From Prorocentrum cordatum (Eukaryota; Sar; Dinophyceae; Prorocentrales; Prorocentraceae): DNA of 64,000 nt. This document shows positions 41,816-52,189 of this stretch, piece by piece; position 1 is the first letter of the stretch, and the number at the start of each line of letters is the position of its first letter. The notes beneath the pieces are model-generated. The model did not search any database, was not told where the DNA came from, and was given only the letters and a program-made list of their open reading frames with translations. The DNA is taken from assembly GCA_963575745.1 (NCBI GenBank), contig CAUYUJ010017962.1, positions 21,001 to 85,000 of the forward strand, in the 5' to 3' direction. Made by a program: the position numbers and the translations under genes.

Positions 41816-42149
41816 TGTCGATCGCCCCTAAAAGCTCAAGCTTGAAGGCCCCGTCTTTTCGAGCCGCAGGTCGGTGGCACCGCCAGGCGCCCGCCTGGGC
41901 GCTCACGCGGCAGGCCGCGCGCTCCCCGCGGAGCGCCCTGGCCCATCAAGGCCTCCAACGGCCCGCCTCCGGGAGGTGAGCCCCGCCGCCGGGTGCTGCC
42001 AGGGGTGCCCCTGGCCCCGTCGGGCGCTGCACAGTGGACTCGGACTCGGACTCGGCTCCGCGCGGGGGGCGCCATGACGGCGCGGCGGATCGGGGCGCCG
42101 AGGCGTCCCCAGGGAAGAAATCGGCAAACCAGCCTTGACAAGTAAAGCG

Positions 42150-42460
42150 TGTGCATGAGAGGCGTCAGAGGAGGAAGAGGAGGAGGAGGGCAAGGAGGAG
42201 GAGGAAGAGGAGGAGGAGGAGGAGGAGGAGGAGGAGGAGGAGGGGGAGGAGGAGGAGGAGGAGGAGGGAGGGAGGAGGAGAAGGAGGGGGAGGTGGCGGA
42301 GGAGGAGGAGGAGGAGGAGGAGGGAGGAGGAGGAGGAGGAGGAGGAGGGGGAGGGGGGAGGGGGAGGGAGGGAGGGGGAGGGAGGAGGAGGAGAGGAGGA
42401 GGGAGGGGGAGGAGGAGGAGGAGGAGGAGGAGGAGGAGGAGGAGGAGGAGGTGGAGGGGT
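42150..42460. repeat. (GGA)n tract
   Basis: About 300 bp, almost purely purine on the plus strand. Confidence 0.9.
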
Positions 42461-42532
42461 TTACGTGGGGGGGAGAAACGTGCACCTTTCGTGCCTCCTT
42501 CTGGGCCCCCCAGATGCACGAGAGGTGAACCC

Positions 42533-42695
42533 TTGGGTCGGGCCTGTCCCCCTGCAGGGGGATTTTGGAGGAAAAGTAAAAAAGAGTCAAACTATGTTCC
42601 AACAAATGCATAAACAAATAGTTAAACAAATCGTCCCCATACTATTTCTTGACTATTTTGAACATTCCTCCTGTAGAGGGATAGACCCGGCTTAA
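42533..42695. mobile_element. hAT-like MITE family B, copy 6, perfect 8-bp duplication
   Basis: TTGGGTCGGGCCTG..GGGATAGACCCGGCTTAA flanked by GTGAACCC at 42,525-42,532 and 42,696-42,703. Confidence 0.87.
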
Positions 42696-42964
42696 GTGAA
42701 CCCCTCTTTCCCGTCCACCCCATCCATCGCCCCCCCATTACACTGGAGACCCATGCCAAGAAACACCCCGCTTGCCTCCAGAGTGCCCTGGGTGTCTTGG
42801 GTTTCGATGGTTTTGCCGTGGATAGGCATGACATTCCCACGCCAAAAACCAATGGACGTCCTGGGTCCTGGGGTCTCAGGGTTGGGTTTCTCGTGGAAGG
42901 TTCCTTGTGGTCGAGTCCCTACTGTATACAACGCCCGCCCCAATGTGTCTCCAGGGTTGCCAAG

Positions 42965-43125
42965 GATGGGGAAACAAAATGGTACCGATACGGCTACCCC
43001 CCGGGGACCTCCCCGGGGATGCGTTCTGACTAGGATTTCGAGGCGAATCCAGCGGTGGCGACGAGGGCCTCCCAGCAGGCCCCAAAAAGGGGAAAACGGG
43101 CGAGGGGGTCGAGGTACGGGTACCT
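42965..43125. repeat. Dispersed repeat I, copy 3
   Basis: Same blocks as 7395-7560, including GAGGCGAATCCAGCGGTGGC and GGGGAAAACG. Confidence 0.65.
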
Positions 43126-43351
43126 GTCCCTCCTCCGAAGGGAGGCCCAGAGTGGGCTCCCAAGCATCCCCCCCCCACGAGGCCCAGAGGCGAAGCCAGG
43201 ACCGGGGCCAACACCGGACTGGGACACCTCGGGGATCTCTGAGATATCCGGCGGTTCTGGAGGATGTGCGCTCCACGTCGAAATTACCGGGCGCCACGGC
43301 CGTGGCAGAGCGCTCCGAAGCGCTCCGAGAGCGTTCTGGAACGCTCTGTGA

Positions 43352-43364
43352 TGTGTATACACAC

Positions 43365-43413
<49 letters not shown>

Positions 43414-43520
43414 CACATACACACACATATAGATACACACACACAGATACATATATATATATATATATATACACATGGCCATGTACACATAAATATATAT
43501 ATATATATATATATATATCC
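43352..43520. repeat. (AT)n and (AC)n microsatellites
   Basis: (AT)n at 43,366-43,410, 43,452-43,470 and 43,493-43,518, with (AC)n between. Confidence 0.9.
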
Positions 43521-43877
43521 GGGCCCCTGTAGAGCCGCCGGCCCCGCCCGACGAGGGCCCGAGGGGCTCCGGAATGGCGCGAGAAGCCGGGGACCCGGAC
43601 CCGCAACGTGTCCTGATGCTCTTATGGTGCGGGGTCCCCCAAAAGTCCCGACCCTTTCCCCCTGGGACGTTTTCGTCCCGGGGCCCCGCGAGGCCGAAAC
43701 CGGCCGAATCCTTCCGTCGTGATCTGGCACCTCCCCTAGGCTCCGACGTCACGAGAAGATACCTCAGTCACGACCAGACTCCTAGACCCCATCTTTTTGC
43801 ACCACTTTTCGAGCTGGATCGATCTGCGAGGGTCTCGGAGCCCGAAGTATTGCGAAAACGCCTGGCTCGAAGGCATT

Positions 43878-44024
43878 GCCGATGATCCTCAGAACGTGTG
43901 TTGGCGCCAACGTGTGTTTGCCCAGTCAGGCCCTTCACTACGACGAGGGCGCTGTGCTGATCGGCTGGTCGGGTCGAACGGGGTAAACACACATTGGGCT
44001 AACACGCGTCCTGAGGATCATCGA
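43878..44024. mobile_element. Foldback family O, 147 bp
   Basis: Arms of about 48 bp: GCCGATGATCCTCAGAACGTGTGTT..AACGTGTGTTTGCCC and its inverse ending CTGAGGATCATCGAC. Confidence 0.75.
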
Positions 44025-44220
44025 CACTGGGGCGCCGAGATCTCTGTTGGGGGCCAGGACCACCCTCCAGCAGCAGCACCTGAGGCCCCCGCGCGGCCTG
44101 GAGCGCCTCGTCTCGGCATGGCGCCTCTCTCCTGCCTCCGCTGCGTGGCCGCACGTGAACCCTTCCCCCCCCACCCCCCACGAGGAGTGGTCCACGGGGC
44201 AGGGGGTGTGCTTCTTGGAG

Positions 44221-44415
44221 TGGTCCAGAGGAGGAGGAGGAGGAGGAGGAGGAGGAGGAGGAGGAGGAGGAGGAGGAGGAGGATATTTGTACTCCCCCTG
44301 TGGACGGAGGAGGAGACGGAGAAGGAGGAGGAGGAGGAGGAGGAGGAGGATTTTTGTGCTCCCCCTGTGGACGGAGGAGGAAGAGGAGGAGGAAGAAGAG
44401 GAGGAGGAGGGCCGA
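44221..44415. repeat. (GGA)n tract with internal duplication
   Basis: The GGA runs are separated by two copies of TTTGTRCTCCCCCTGTGGACGG (44,284 and 44,351). Confidence 0.85.
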
Positions 44416-44436
44416 GGGTGGGGAATGGGTGCAGGG

Positions 44437-44594
44437 TTAGGTCGGGCATGTCCCCCTACAGGCGGATCGTGGACGAAGAATAGCAACAGCCAAAACAAAT
44501 TCAAACATGGTCAAAGATAGCAGCAAAATCGTGTCCCGAAGCATTTTTTCTCCTGCTTGGGAATCTTCCTCCTGTGGAGGGACCTGCCCGACTT
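44437..44594. mobile_element. hAT-like MITE family B, copy 7
   Basis: TTAGGTCGGGCATGTCCCCC..GGGACCTGCCCGACTT. The flanks share CAGGG only. Confidence 0.75.
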
Positions 44595-44630
44595 CAGGGC
44601 AGGGGTCCAGCCGCCGATCGGTGCGGCCTC

Positions 44631-45111
44631 TCAGCTCCCGCCCCGGTGACAGCGGCGCCGCGGCCCGGCGCGCCCGCGCTTCTCTCTCTCTCTCCGGAGG
44701 GCGGGCCCGCGCCGCCGACGTCCACGGCGTGAGGCTTCACAGCAGCAGCCGCTGGTGGGGCGGCCCTGGGGCTCGGCGAACTCCACAGAAGGCGAGGGGG
44801 GGGGCCCTTGCAGTCCGGGGGGGGGAGGCCGGCCCTTGTAGCCCAGGGGCCCAGAACTATTGAGGTACTCAGAGTTCGGGCACCATGTCGGGGGTTGCTC
44901 AAAGTGGATGCCATGGCAATGGACCCCCTGACAATCCTGGCATTGCATCTAAAACATGTGTTCAAACATGTCAGGCACATGCTCTAGAAATGTCTAACGC
45001 ATGTGATTTACATGTTGACGACATACTCAAAACATGCTTTACACATTTGAAAATTACTTACGCAGGACGAAAGATGTTCCTCTTGACGTCGAAGATGACC
45101 ATCCCCGTCCC
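44631..45111 (-). CDS. Candidate two-exon fragment of unknown product
   Basis: On the minus strand, exon 45,111-45,062 is bounded by an AG acceptor and a textbook GTAAGT donor, and reads GTGMVIFDVKRNIFRP. A 113-bp AT-rich intron follows (45,061-44,949). The next frame stays open in phase: CNARIVRGSIAMASTLSNPR. No family recognised; the 3' limit is arbitrary. Confidence 0.3.
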
Positions 45112-45179
45112 CTGTAGAATCTTAACACGGTGGGGGGTCTGCGGTCGACGGATCCCATTATTGTCGGCTCCCGGAGCGA

Positions 45180-45330
45180 GTTTAATATTATAAATTCAAA
45201 ACGGGGTAAAAATTGGATCCGCCGTAAAAAATAAGGTCCGCCGCGGATCCCGAAAATCAGAAATTGGATCCGCGCGCACGGAAATTGGATCCGCCGCGAT
45301 TTCACGATTACGGTAAGGTTGGAAATCGGA
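45180..45330. repeat. TTGGATCCGCC repeats
   Basis: AAATTGGATCCGC and variants occur about five times at irregular spacing. Confidence 0.65.
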
Positions 45331-46492
45331 TCCGTGCGACCCTCATTGGGTTCGCCGCTATGATTTCCCAGAGGGCCCGTGCACCGCGTGGGACTGTGAA
45401 GTTCAGCGCAAAGAGGAACAAACTTTCGGCCCGGGGATGTATTTGGCAACATGCTTCCTCTCCATTGACCGTCGCCCACAACTAAAAATGCCACTGGCCC
45501 GAGATACCCCCAGCTTTGCGCTTGCTTGTGGAGCCCCTGCTTGGGGCCTCCTGGGCCTGATGAGGGGTGCACGGCTGGGGTTAGGAACTCTCCCAGATGT
45601 TGTGGCTCCCGCTTCTGCTCCCGCTGCGTCCCCTGGCCCCCCCAGGGGAAGACACACTGGGACTTCCAGACTGCGCTGATCTTCCCAGATTTCCGGCGTC
45701 TCATTTTTCCAAGACGCGGGCCCACGACCTCCCGACCACTCCCCAAGACCGATTTTCCTCCCGAGTCGTGTTGTTGACGGTCCCGAGGCCCGATGAGGGC
45801 CCTGAGAGGCCGTGGGGGCCTCCATGGGAATCCTGGAGGCACCTTGGGGTCAGGGGCACTGCTGTGGCAACGTCCGAGACTTGGACCGAGACCAAAACGG
45901 GGACCTCTGCGGCCCTGTGCGACCTGGCGGCTCCCGCTGGAGGATGCACTGGGCGCCGCAGCCGCTCCAGAGCTCCGAGAGAGCTCCCTGCCCTGGCCTC
46001 ATCTCTGCCCTGGCCCTAGTCTGGCCCTAGCCCAACTCTCGAGCGACTCACCCCTGCCCTCGCCTCACCCGACAACGGCCGCGGCGGCGGCCGCTGTGGC
46101 GGCTGCGCTCCAGAGAATCACGGCACACCCTGCGCGGACGACGGCTGGCATCTGCAAGCCGCCACGCCCAGCGCCCACTCCGCTGCCCGAGCGCACACTG
46201 GCAGCCCCTGCGCCGGCCTTTGTGGCCCACGGCCAGGTCGGCGCACGGGTCGAGCGGCGGGCTGAGGGATGCGGCCGCCTCTTCCGTGGGCTGCTGGCCC
46301 TGCTTGGGGTGCGCTGCCCAGCTCTGCACCATCGACCTGGCAGGAGGATGGCGGCGGAGAGTCGGGGACGGGGAATCCCACCGGCCCTTTGGGAGCAGGT
46401 GGTTTGCAGAGTCAATGAGTTCTTCCAACCTCGTTCTGCCTCTTCTGGGAGAGGCCTACCTCTCCCCATGTCCCCTCTCCCTGGGTCTGGAG
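45331..46492. other. No gene recognised
   Basis: Long open frames without known domains; part of repeat N at 45,755-45,810. GC-rich and Ala/Pro/Arg-coding in all frames, so openness is not informative. Confidence 0.4.
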
Positions 46493-46542
46493 TTAGGTCG
46501 GGCCTGTCCCCCTACAGGCGGATGTTGGACAACAAATGAAAA
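46493..46542. mobile_element. MITE family B, truncated head (copy 8)
   Basis: TTAGGTCGGGCCTGTCCCCC..GATGTTGGAC then unrelated sequence. Confidence 0.65.
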
Positions 46543-46802
46543 ACTACTCGACGTGGAGATCCCCATATGTGCATCTCATAGTGATGGCAAACTTCGGTAA
46601 AAGACATTGTCGTTGTCAATATCCGAGTGTCAACGAATCCACGTGGAAAACGAGGCCGAGAGAGAGGCCGACGACTGCGACGGCTATGATTAGTTGCTTC
46701 CTCCTTCCGTCCTCCTTCTCCTTGTCCTCCTCCTTTCCCTGCGAGCACCTGTCAGGACAATCCATCCGTGAAGACGAGAACGGGCCGGTGCAGTGCGAGT
46801 GC

Positions 46803-47425
46803 TGAAAGCAAGCGCCTCGCCCGAGACATCCTCGGCAACTGCTCCGAAAGAGAAGGACGTTTGGCACCCAAGCAGGCAAACCGCCCAAGACATCCCCCCA
46901 ATCTGGGCGCAAGCGGGCCCGTGATATACCCCCTGGCGCCCCCCCCCTTGGGAGTGCTGAAACCAGCGCCTCGCCTGAGACACCCTCGGAAACTGCTCCG
47001 AAAGAGAAGGATGTTTGGCACCCAAGCAAGCAAACCGCTCGAGACATCCCCCCAATCTGGGCGCGAACGGGCCCGTGATATGCCCCCTGGCGCCCTCAGT
47101 TGGGAGTGCTGAAACCAGCGCCTCGCCTGAGACACCCTCGGAAACTGCTCCGAAAGAGAAGGACGTTGGGCACCCAAGCAGGCAAACCGCCCGAGACATT
47201 CCCCTAATTTGGGCGCGAACGGGACCGTGATATGCCCCCTAGCGCCCCCCCCTTGGGAGGGCTGAAACCATCGCCTCGCCTGAGACACCCGCGGAAACTG
47301 CTCCGAAAGAGAAGGATGTTGGGCACCCAAACAGGCAAACCGCCTGAGACATCCCCCCAATCTGGGCGCGAACGGGCCTGTGATATACCCCCTGGCGCCA
47401 CCCCCTGGGAATACTGAAACCGGCG
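46803..47425. repeat. Satellite, ~153-bp unit, about four copies
   Basis: Units start at about 46,803, 46,957, 47,107, 47,261 and 47,414 with GCTGAAACCAGCGCCTCGCC, followed by GAAACTGCTCCGAAAGAGAA and AATCTGGGCGCGAACGGGCC. A minus-strand frame stays open through several units, probably passively. Most unit lengths are multiples of 3 or close. Confidence 0.9.
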
Positions 47426-47690
47426 CCTCGCCTGAGACATCCTCACAACCTGTGTGTGAATCTGAGCGCGGATGTGCCAGGCGTGTGAGTGAGTCTGCGC
47501 ATGAGTGATCCCGAGCTTGAGAAACCTGAGTATCAAGAATATAAGAGCGAGTGCATCTGAGTATGAGTGAGTCTGAATATTAGTGAGTCTACATGTGAGT
47601 GAATCAGAGAATGATGACCTGAGGGTGGGAGGTGTGTGTGTGTGTGTTCTCGTTCTCCGCGCGATCAAATTACTAACAAGAACCCCATCC
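47426..47690. repeat. (GAGT)/(TGAG)-rich and (GT)n sequence
   Basis: GTGAGTGAGTCTG-type words from 47,480 to 47,610, and (GT)n at 47,633-47,646. Confidence 0.55.
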
Positions 47691-47697
47691 TTAGGAT

Positions 47698-47814
47698 ATG
47701 GGGAAATAGTCAGTAATGTCCCAAAATGGCCAAACATCATCAAGACATCCTCCCCAGACTATTTCTTGATGATAGTTGCAGATTCTTCCTGTAGAGCGAC
47801 AGGCCCGACTTAAG
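47698..47814. mobile_element. MITE family B, right part only (copy 9)
   Basis: TGGCCAAACATCATCAAGAC..TTCCTGTAGAGCGACAGGCCCGACTTAAG. The head is missing. Repeat K copy 3 follows at 47,855-47,930. Confidence 0.65.
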
Positions 47815-47954
47815 TCTGGAGGGGGGGAGGGGCGCCGCGGGTCGTTGGACCGTCTTCTCCGTTCCACTGCCTGCTCCTGCACTTCCATCGTTTCTGGAAG
47901 GGCTGGTGGGGATACGCGAAGCGCCAAGACCAGGAGATGAGGGAGGCAGTTGAC

Positions 47955-48113
47955 TTAGGTCGGGCGTGTCCTCCTACAGCCGAATTTTGGACGAAAGTTA
48001 TGAAAATAGTCCAGCAATGATCAAACACATCCCAAACTACTGAAACATCATCCCCAGACAATGTTTTACTATTTTTGCATACTCTTCTTTTTTAAGGGAC
48101 GTGCCCGACCTAA
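47955..48113. mobile_element. hAT-like MITE family B, copy 10
   Basis: TTAGGTCGGGCGTG..GGGACGTGCCCGACCTAA, flanked by CAGTTGAC and AAGTTGAC (7 of 8). It lies 17 bp beyond the stop codon of the pseudophosphatase, probably within its 3' UTR. Confidence 0.85.
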
Positions 48114-48130
48114 AAGTTGACCTGGTCGGC

Positions 48131-49257
48131 TCAGGTCTCCATCGGCGCGGCCTCGAGGGACCGCTTCTGCCCGTGAGGGAGGCCCTGGGGGTCCTGGCCG
48201 CCCGCGCCAGGGGCGCCCTGGCCAAATTGCAGCTGCACCTTGTGCAGCATCTCGTACTCGCGGATCTGGTTCCGGAAGCCCTCGTTGATGGATATGCAGT
48301 GCCGCCTTGTCAGCACGTAGTGGTGCGCCAAGTCGGAGGTGAGCTCGAAGCGCTGCATGACGTAGGCGACAACGAGGGCCGCCGACCGCGACATGCCAGC
48401 GTTGCCGTGCACCAAGATGCGCCCGCCCCTCCCGAGGACCACGTCGATCAGCTGCTTCACGTTCGGGAAGAAGCGGATGATATTCTCGAAGGGGCTGTCG
48501 CAGCACTCGAGGACCTCGTAGCGAATGACCTCGGGATACTTGGGCGCGATGACCGGGTGCGCCGAAGAAGGGGGCCAGAAAGAGCGGGGGTAGCGCATCA
48601 TGGCCCGGGGCACTGCGTGGACGAGGGGGGGGGGGGGGCAGGCCAGGAGACGCACTGAAAGAAGATTGGGCGGCCGTGACAGGGGGGAGGGCTCGTGGCG
48701 CCCAGCCATGAGATCCGCCCACCTCGGCTACACGCAGGAGTGGCCCTAAGCACGGGTGACCTTTGGTGCGCGGCTTTGGGGGAGCGCGGAGAGGCCAAAC
48801 CTGCGCGCGGAAAAGCGCTGCTATCGCAGTCTTATTCGTAGTCTTCTTAGCACCCTTCTTTATAATGAGAAGAAGACTACTAAGCGGAGGAGCGCTGCTG
48901 TCGCATCGCAGTCAGCCATCTGGGGACCCCGGTGTGCCCGCGCAAAAAAAAGAAGAAGTCACTCTTGAGAAAGGACACTCTTTACGTGTAGCCGACTGCC
49001 CCACCCCAGTCCCCCCGCCCCCCCCCCTCGGCCGCCCCCAAGATGATCCTGGCCTCCTCCGGCGCCCGCACGACCAGCGCGTCCGTGATGCTGGCGCGCT
49101 GGAGGAATTCCTTGTCTCGCGCAGCGCCGAACGGCCCGAGCCAGAGGCCTGGCACGATCTCCTGGGCGTCCCGCTTCTTGGTGTACGTCCAGTCCGTGTC
49201 GGGCTGCAGGAGCCCCGGGATGCCAGGAGGGAAGAGCAACGGCGCAGGCACAGACAT
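48131..49257 (-). CDS. STYX-like: STYX-like catalytically dead dual-specificity phosphatase
   Basis: Two exons by eye. The first (49,257 to about 49,045, start MSVPAPLL) encodes DTDWTYTKKRDAQEIVPGLWLGPFG..FLQRASITDALVVRAPEEARI, matching the STYX N-terminal strand region. The second (from about 48,550, or 48,620 with an extra N-terminal piece, to stop 48,131) encodes YPEVIRYEVL..PFENIIRFFPNVKQLIDVVL and the signature loop HGNAGMSRSAALVVAY. An active enzyme needs HCxxGxxR; here the Cys is Gly, exactly as in animal STYX, which binds phosphoproteins without dephosphorylating them. Then RRHCISINEGFRNQIREYEML, a conserved DSP helix. The donor of exon 1 is unclear: GC at about 49,040, or GTAAAG after a G-run at about 48,990. 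Confidence 0.85.
48838..48880. repeat. Hairpin in the STYX-like intron
   Basis: GTAGTCTTCTT (48,838-48,848) and AAGAAGACTAC (48,870-48,880) are perfectly inverted; the outer bases CTTA/TAAG pair partly. Confidence 0.6.
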
Positions 49258-49630
49258 CCGACGGGCAAGGCAACATCGCGACGGCCAGCGGTTCGGTGCT
49301 CTCGGCGTGGACGCTGCTTTCTGGCCCCGGGGCCGTGGAGACGTGCTCTTCGCATTCTTGTTGTTGGGGGGTGCATCCCTCAGCTCGCTCAGGAATCCTC
49401 ACGGACTGCTCTGCCTGGGCATGCTCTCTGTCAGCTGTTGCACCCCTCGGAGTAATACGTGTGATGGTTGCACTCTCGGGTCCTTTCCGGGTTTGGCTGG
49501 GAGGCATCCAGGGCCGTCCGTCGGCCCCCTCGGGCCGTCGGGGCGGGTTTGGGGTGCTCCGGGGCCGTCCTGGGAGCCAGAGGAAGCCAGGGTACCGAAC
49601 CCTCTGCCCTCCCCCCCTCCGAAACTATAC
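49258..49630. other. 5' flank of the STYX-like gene, no other gene recognised
   Basis: An upstream leader exon cannot be excluded. Confidence 0.35.
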
Positions 49631-49631
49631 T

Positions 49632-49770
49632 CAGGAGGAGGAGGAGGAGGAGGAGGAGGAGGAGGGGGAGGAGGAGGGGGAAGAGGAGGAGGAGGAGGAG
49701 GGAGGAGTGAGAGGAGGAGGAGGAGGAGGAGGAGGAGCAGGAGGAGGAGGAGGAGGAGGAGGAGGCTGGC
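49632..49770. repeat. (GGA)n tract
   Basis: GGA triplets with GGGGGA interruptions. Confidence 0.9.
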
Positions 49771-49982
49771 CCCAGGGAACGAGGGGCAACGCAGGGAGGG
49801 GCGGGGACCGACTCCGGGGGGGAGCCTCGACCCGGAAGCAGCTACACCTCGCCCAGCAGATCAGCGATAGGCCCCCGGCAGCAAATGCAAACATCCCTGG
49901 GCAGGGTGGGGCTATCGGGCCCCTATCGGCGATGAGCTGGCGATTCGGGGTCGATGGTTCCCCCACTGAGCCCTTCCCCCCT

Positions 49983-50185
49983 GAGCAGAATAAGAGAACA
50001 CGGCAAGAACATCAACTTTCGACGGTCCGTGCAGATTTCTTGGATCTGCGCAGGGTCCTGTTGCCTGGCGCGCGGCGCGCGCCAGGGGCGGCGCCTGAGG
50101 TGCCGCCAGGGGCGCCCCGCGCAGATCCAAAAGGTCCGCGCGGAGCGCCGACAGTTTATGCTTATGCTCTGATTTCTTCTTCGAC
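49983..50185. mobile_element. Foldback family C, copy 2
   Basis: Diverged arms (GAACATCAACTTTCGACGGTCCG and the inverse GGTCCGCGCGGAGCGCCGACAG), TTGGATCTGCGC, and centre CGCGCCAGGGGCGGCGCC. Confidence 0.65.
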
Positions 50186-50328
50186 GGACGTTGCTCCTGA
50201 ATGGGGCACAGAGAAACATACTGGTACTATACGCCCTCCTTGGAGGCGCGCGTCCGACCCGAACACATAATATGCACATCTTGTAGTCTATCGTGTCCTG
50301 ACCCGTGTGGCCAGAAAACGCCCGCCAC

Positions 50329-50355
50329 GACATATATATATATATATATATATAC
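50329..50355. repeat. (AT)n microsatellite
   Basis: TATATA run; followed by CGCGTCGCCCCTGCGGGGCGACGC, a perfect hairpin at 50,375-50,398. Confidence 0.85.
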
Positions 50356-50626
50356 TATAAGATTTCTCCGCACGCGCGTCGCCCCTGCGGGGCGACGCAC
50401 ACCTAGTACTAGTCTGCTGGGGTGACGCCAACTGAAGGGAGGGGTCGAGATCCCTGGGGGCCGACGTCACGAACAGACCAGGCTGCGTCGTAGGAGAGGG
50501 GGCCCGGCGCGGAGGCTCTCAAGAGCCGGCGCGGGACCTCCCCTCCCGGGCGCGCCGAAGAGCGGGGCGAAGGACAACGAGGCGGGGTGGTGGCGCATGC
50601 TGGCCAGTAAGAAGTGCGAGGTTTTA

Positions 50627-50832
50627 TCGGGGAGACGTAAGACCTGGGTACGGGGGACTCGGAAATCCCCGACGAGGTCGTCAAAAAAATGACGAGGCCG
50701 AGCCTGCATTTTGACGAGGCCTCCCGCTGCAGACATCCCACAAAACGCCTCCTCGTCAAAATCCGAGTCGCGGTCGTCAAAAAACGATGGCGAACCCGAG
50801 TCCTGGCAAACCCGGGTCTTACGCTCCCCCGA
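50627..50832. mobile_element. Small DNA transposon family A, copy 2
   Basis: 206 bp, TCGGGGAGACGTAAGACC..GGTCTTACGCTCCCCCGA, flanked by TTTTA on both sides (50,622-50,626 and 50,833-50,837). Differs from copy 3 at few positions. Confidence 0.88.
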
Positions 50833-50873
50833 TTTTAGTTGACATCCGCCGATCCGGCGTGTGGGTTCAAAAG

Positions 50874-51064
50874 GGCCTATAATCGAAGAGGACAAAACGC
50901 CATAGCCATAGACTTTTGGCGCACCGCACGGACTTCTTGGATCTGCGCTGAGACCCCCATCCGTGGCGCGCGGAGCGCGCCAGGGGCGGCGCCAGAGGCG
51001 CCGCCAGGGGGCCCCAGCGCGGATCCAAGAAACCCGCGCGTTCATACCTTTTCTCTTCTTCGGT
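50874..51064. mobile_element. Foldback family C, copy 3
   Basis: CTTCTTGGATCTGCGC..GCGCGGATCCAAGAAA arms, core GCGCCAGGGGCGGCGCCAGA. The outer arms, ATAATCGAAGAGGACAAAA and TTTTCTCTTCTTCGGTAT, are also inverted. Confidence 0.65.
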
Positions 51065-51232
51065 ATAAGCAGCTTGAGCTTCAGCTCTGTTTAGGGAGCC
51101 CACAAACGACGTTCGCGCCCAACTATGTGCATGAACACGGCCCCTCGATCCGCGAGCCCGGCCGCGTGATACGAACATTCGCGCACTGCGTACTCTCGAA
51201 ACCAGCGTGAATCCATGTACGTTTGCGTCCTT

Positions 51233-51438
51233 TCGGGGAGACGTAAAACCCGGGTACGGGGGACTCGGAAATCCCCGACGAGGTCGTCAAAAAAATGACG
51301 AGGCCGAGCCTGCATTTTGACGAGGCCTCCCGCTGCAGACATCCCACGAAACTCCTCCTCGTCAAAATCCGAGGCTCGGTCGTCAAAAAACGATGGCGAA
51401 CCCGAGTCCTGGCAAACCCGGGTCTTACGCTCCCCCGA
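51233..51438. mobile_element. Small DNA transposon family A, copy 3
   Basis: 206 bp with the same ends, flanked by TCCTT (51,228-51,232 and 51,439-51,443). Establishes the 5-bp target-site duplication. Confidence 0.9.
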
Positions 51439-51599
51439 TCCTTCTTTCGCCCTTGACTGTTGGGGGGGGGGGGTGCTGGGGTGGCTCCTCTGCCGGGGCC
51501 TTCTCAGCTCTGCTGGTGGGGGGGGTGTAAGGGGTGCCAGTGGCTCGGCCGGGGAAGAGGGAAGGGGGGGAGTCTCCGCCGGCTTCTGGGCCCCCCTCC

Positions 51600-51735
51600 C
51601 TGGAGGAGGAGGAGGAGGAGGAGGAGGAGGAGGGGGAGGAGGAGGAGGAGGAGGAGGAGGAGGAGGAGGAGGAGGAGGAGGAGGAGGAGGAGGAGGAGGA
51701 GGAGGAGGAGGAGGGAGGAGGAGGGAGGAGGCTGT
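51600..51735. repeat. (GGA)n tract
   Basis: About 110 bp of nearly perfect GGA triplets. A G-run of 17 follows at 51,778-51,794. Confidence 0.92.
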
Positions 51736-51972
51736 GGTGATTGCTGCCTGCCGATCTGATCTCGAATGTGTGTGTGTGGGGGGGGGGGGGGGGGCGTCCC
51801 CCAGGGCCAAGGCTGCGCTGACGGCGACGTTGGCTCACGGCGATGTTGGGAGTTCGGCTTTTGTGACGCCGAGCTCGCGCAGAACAGTTTGCAGGAAATC
51901 GCGAACCACACTTTCTTGCATCTCAAATGTGCGAATGCATCGAGCGAAAGCGACGCAGCGAAGTGTGTAGAA

Positions 51973-52184
51973 TCGGGGAGACGTAAGACTCGGGTACGGG
52001 GGACTAGGGTTGGCCTGACGGGGGGCTCGTGAAAATGACGAAATCCATTCTGAAATTTGACGCGGGCTCCCGCTGCAGACATCCCACGAAAACCAGACCG
52101 TCAAAATCCTGGACGCGCTCGTCAAAAAACTGCGGCTGACCGCTAACCCGAGTTCCGGCTTGCTCGAGTCTTACGGCTCCCCGA
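51973..52184. mobile_element. Small DNA transposon family A, copy 4 (diverged)
   Basis: 212 bp, TCGGGGAGACGTAAGACTCGGGT..CTTACGGCTCCCCGA. Flanks are TAGAA and TGGAA (4 of 5). The interior is diverged, with its own TCAAAATCC and GCTGCAGACATCCCACGAAA blocks retained. Confidence 0.82.
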
Positions 52185-52189
52185 TGGAA

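Noticed and set aside
43264-43752. Frames with alternating Ile/Tyr and Thr/His
   Set aside because: (AT)n and (AC)n microsatellites read as codons.
46616-47360. Minus-strand frames through the 153-bp satellite that could pass for a repeat protein
   Set aside because: Frame openness follows from unit length near a multiple of three; no start context or known domain.
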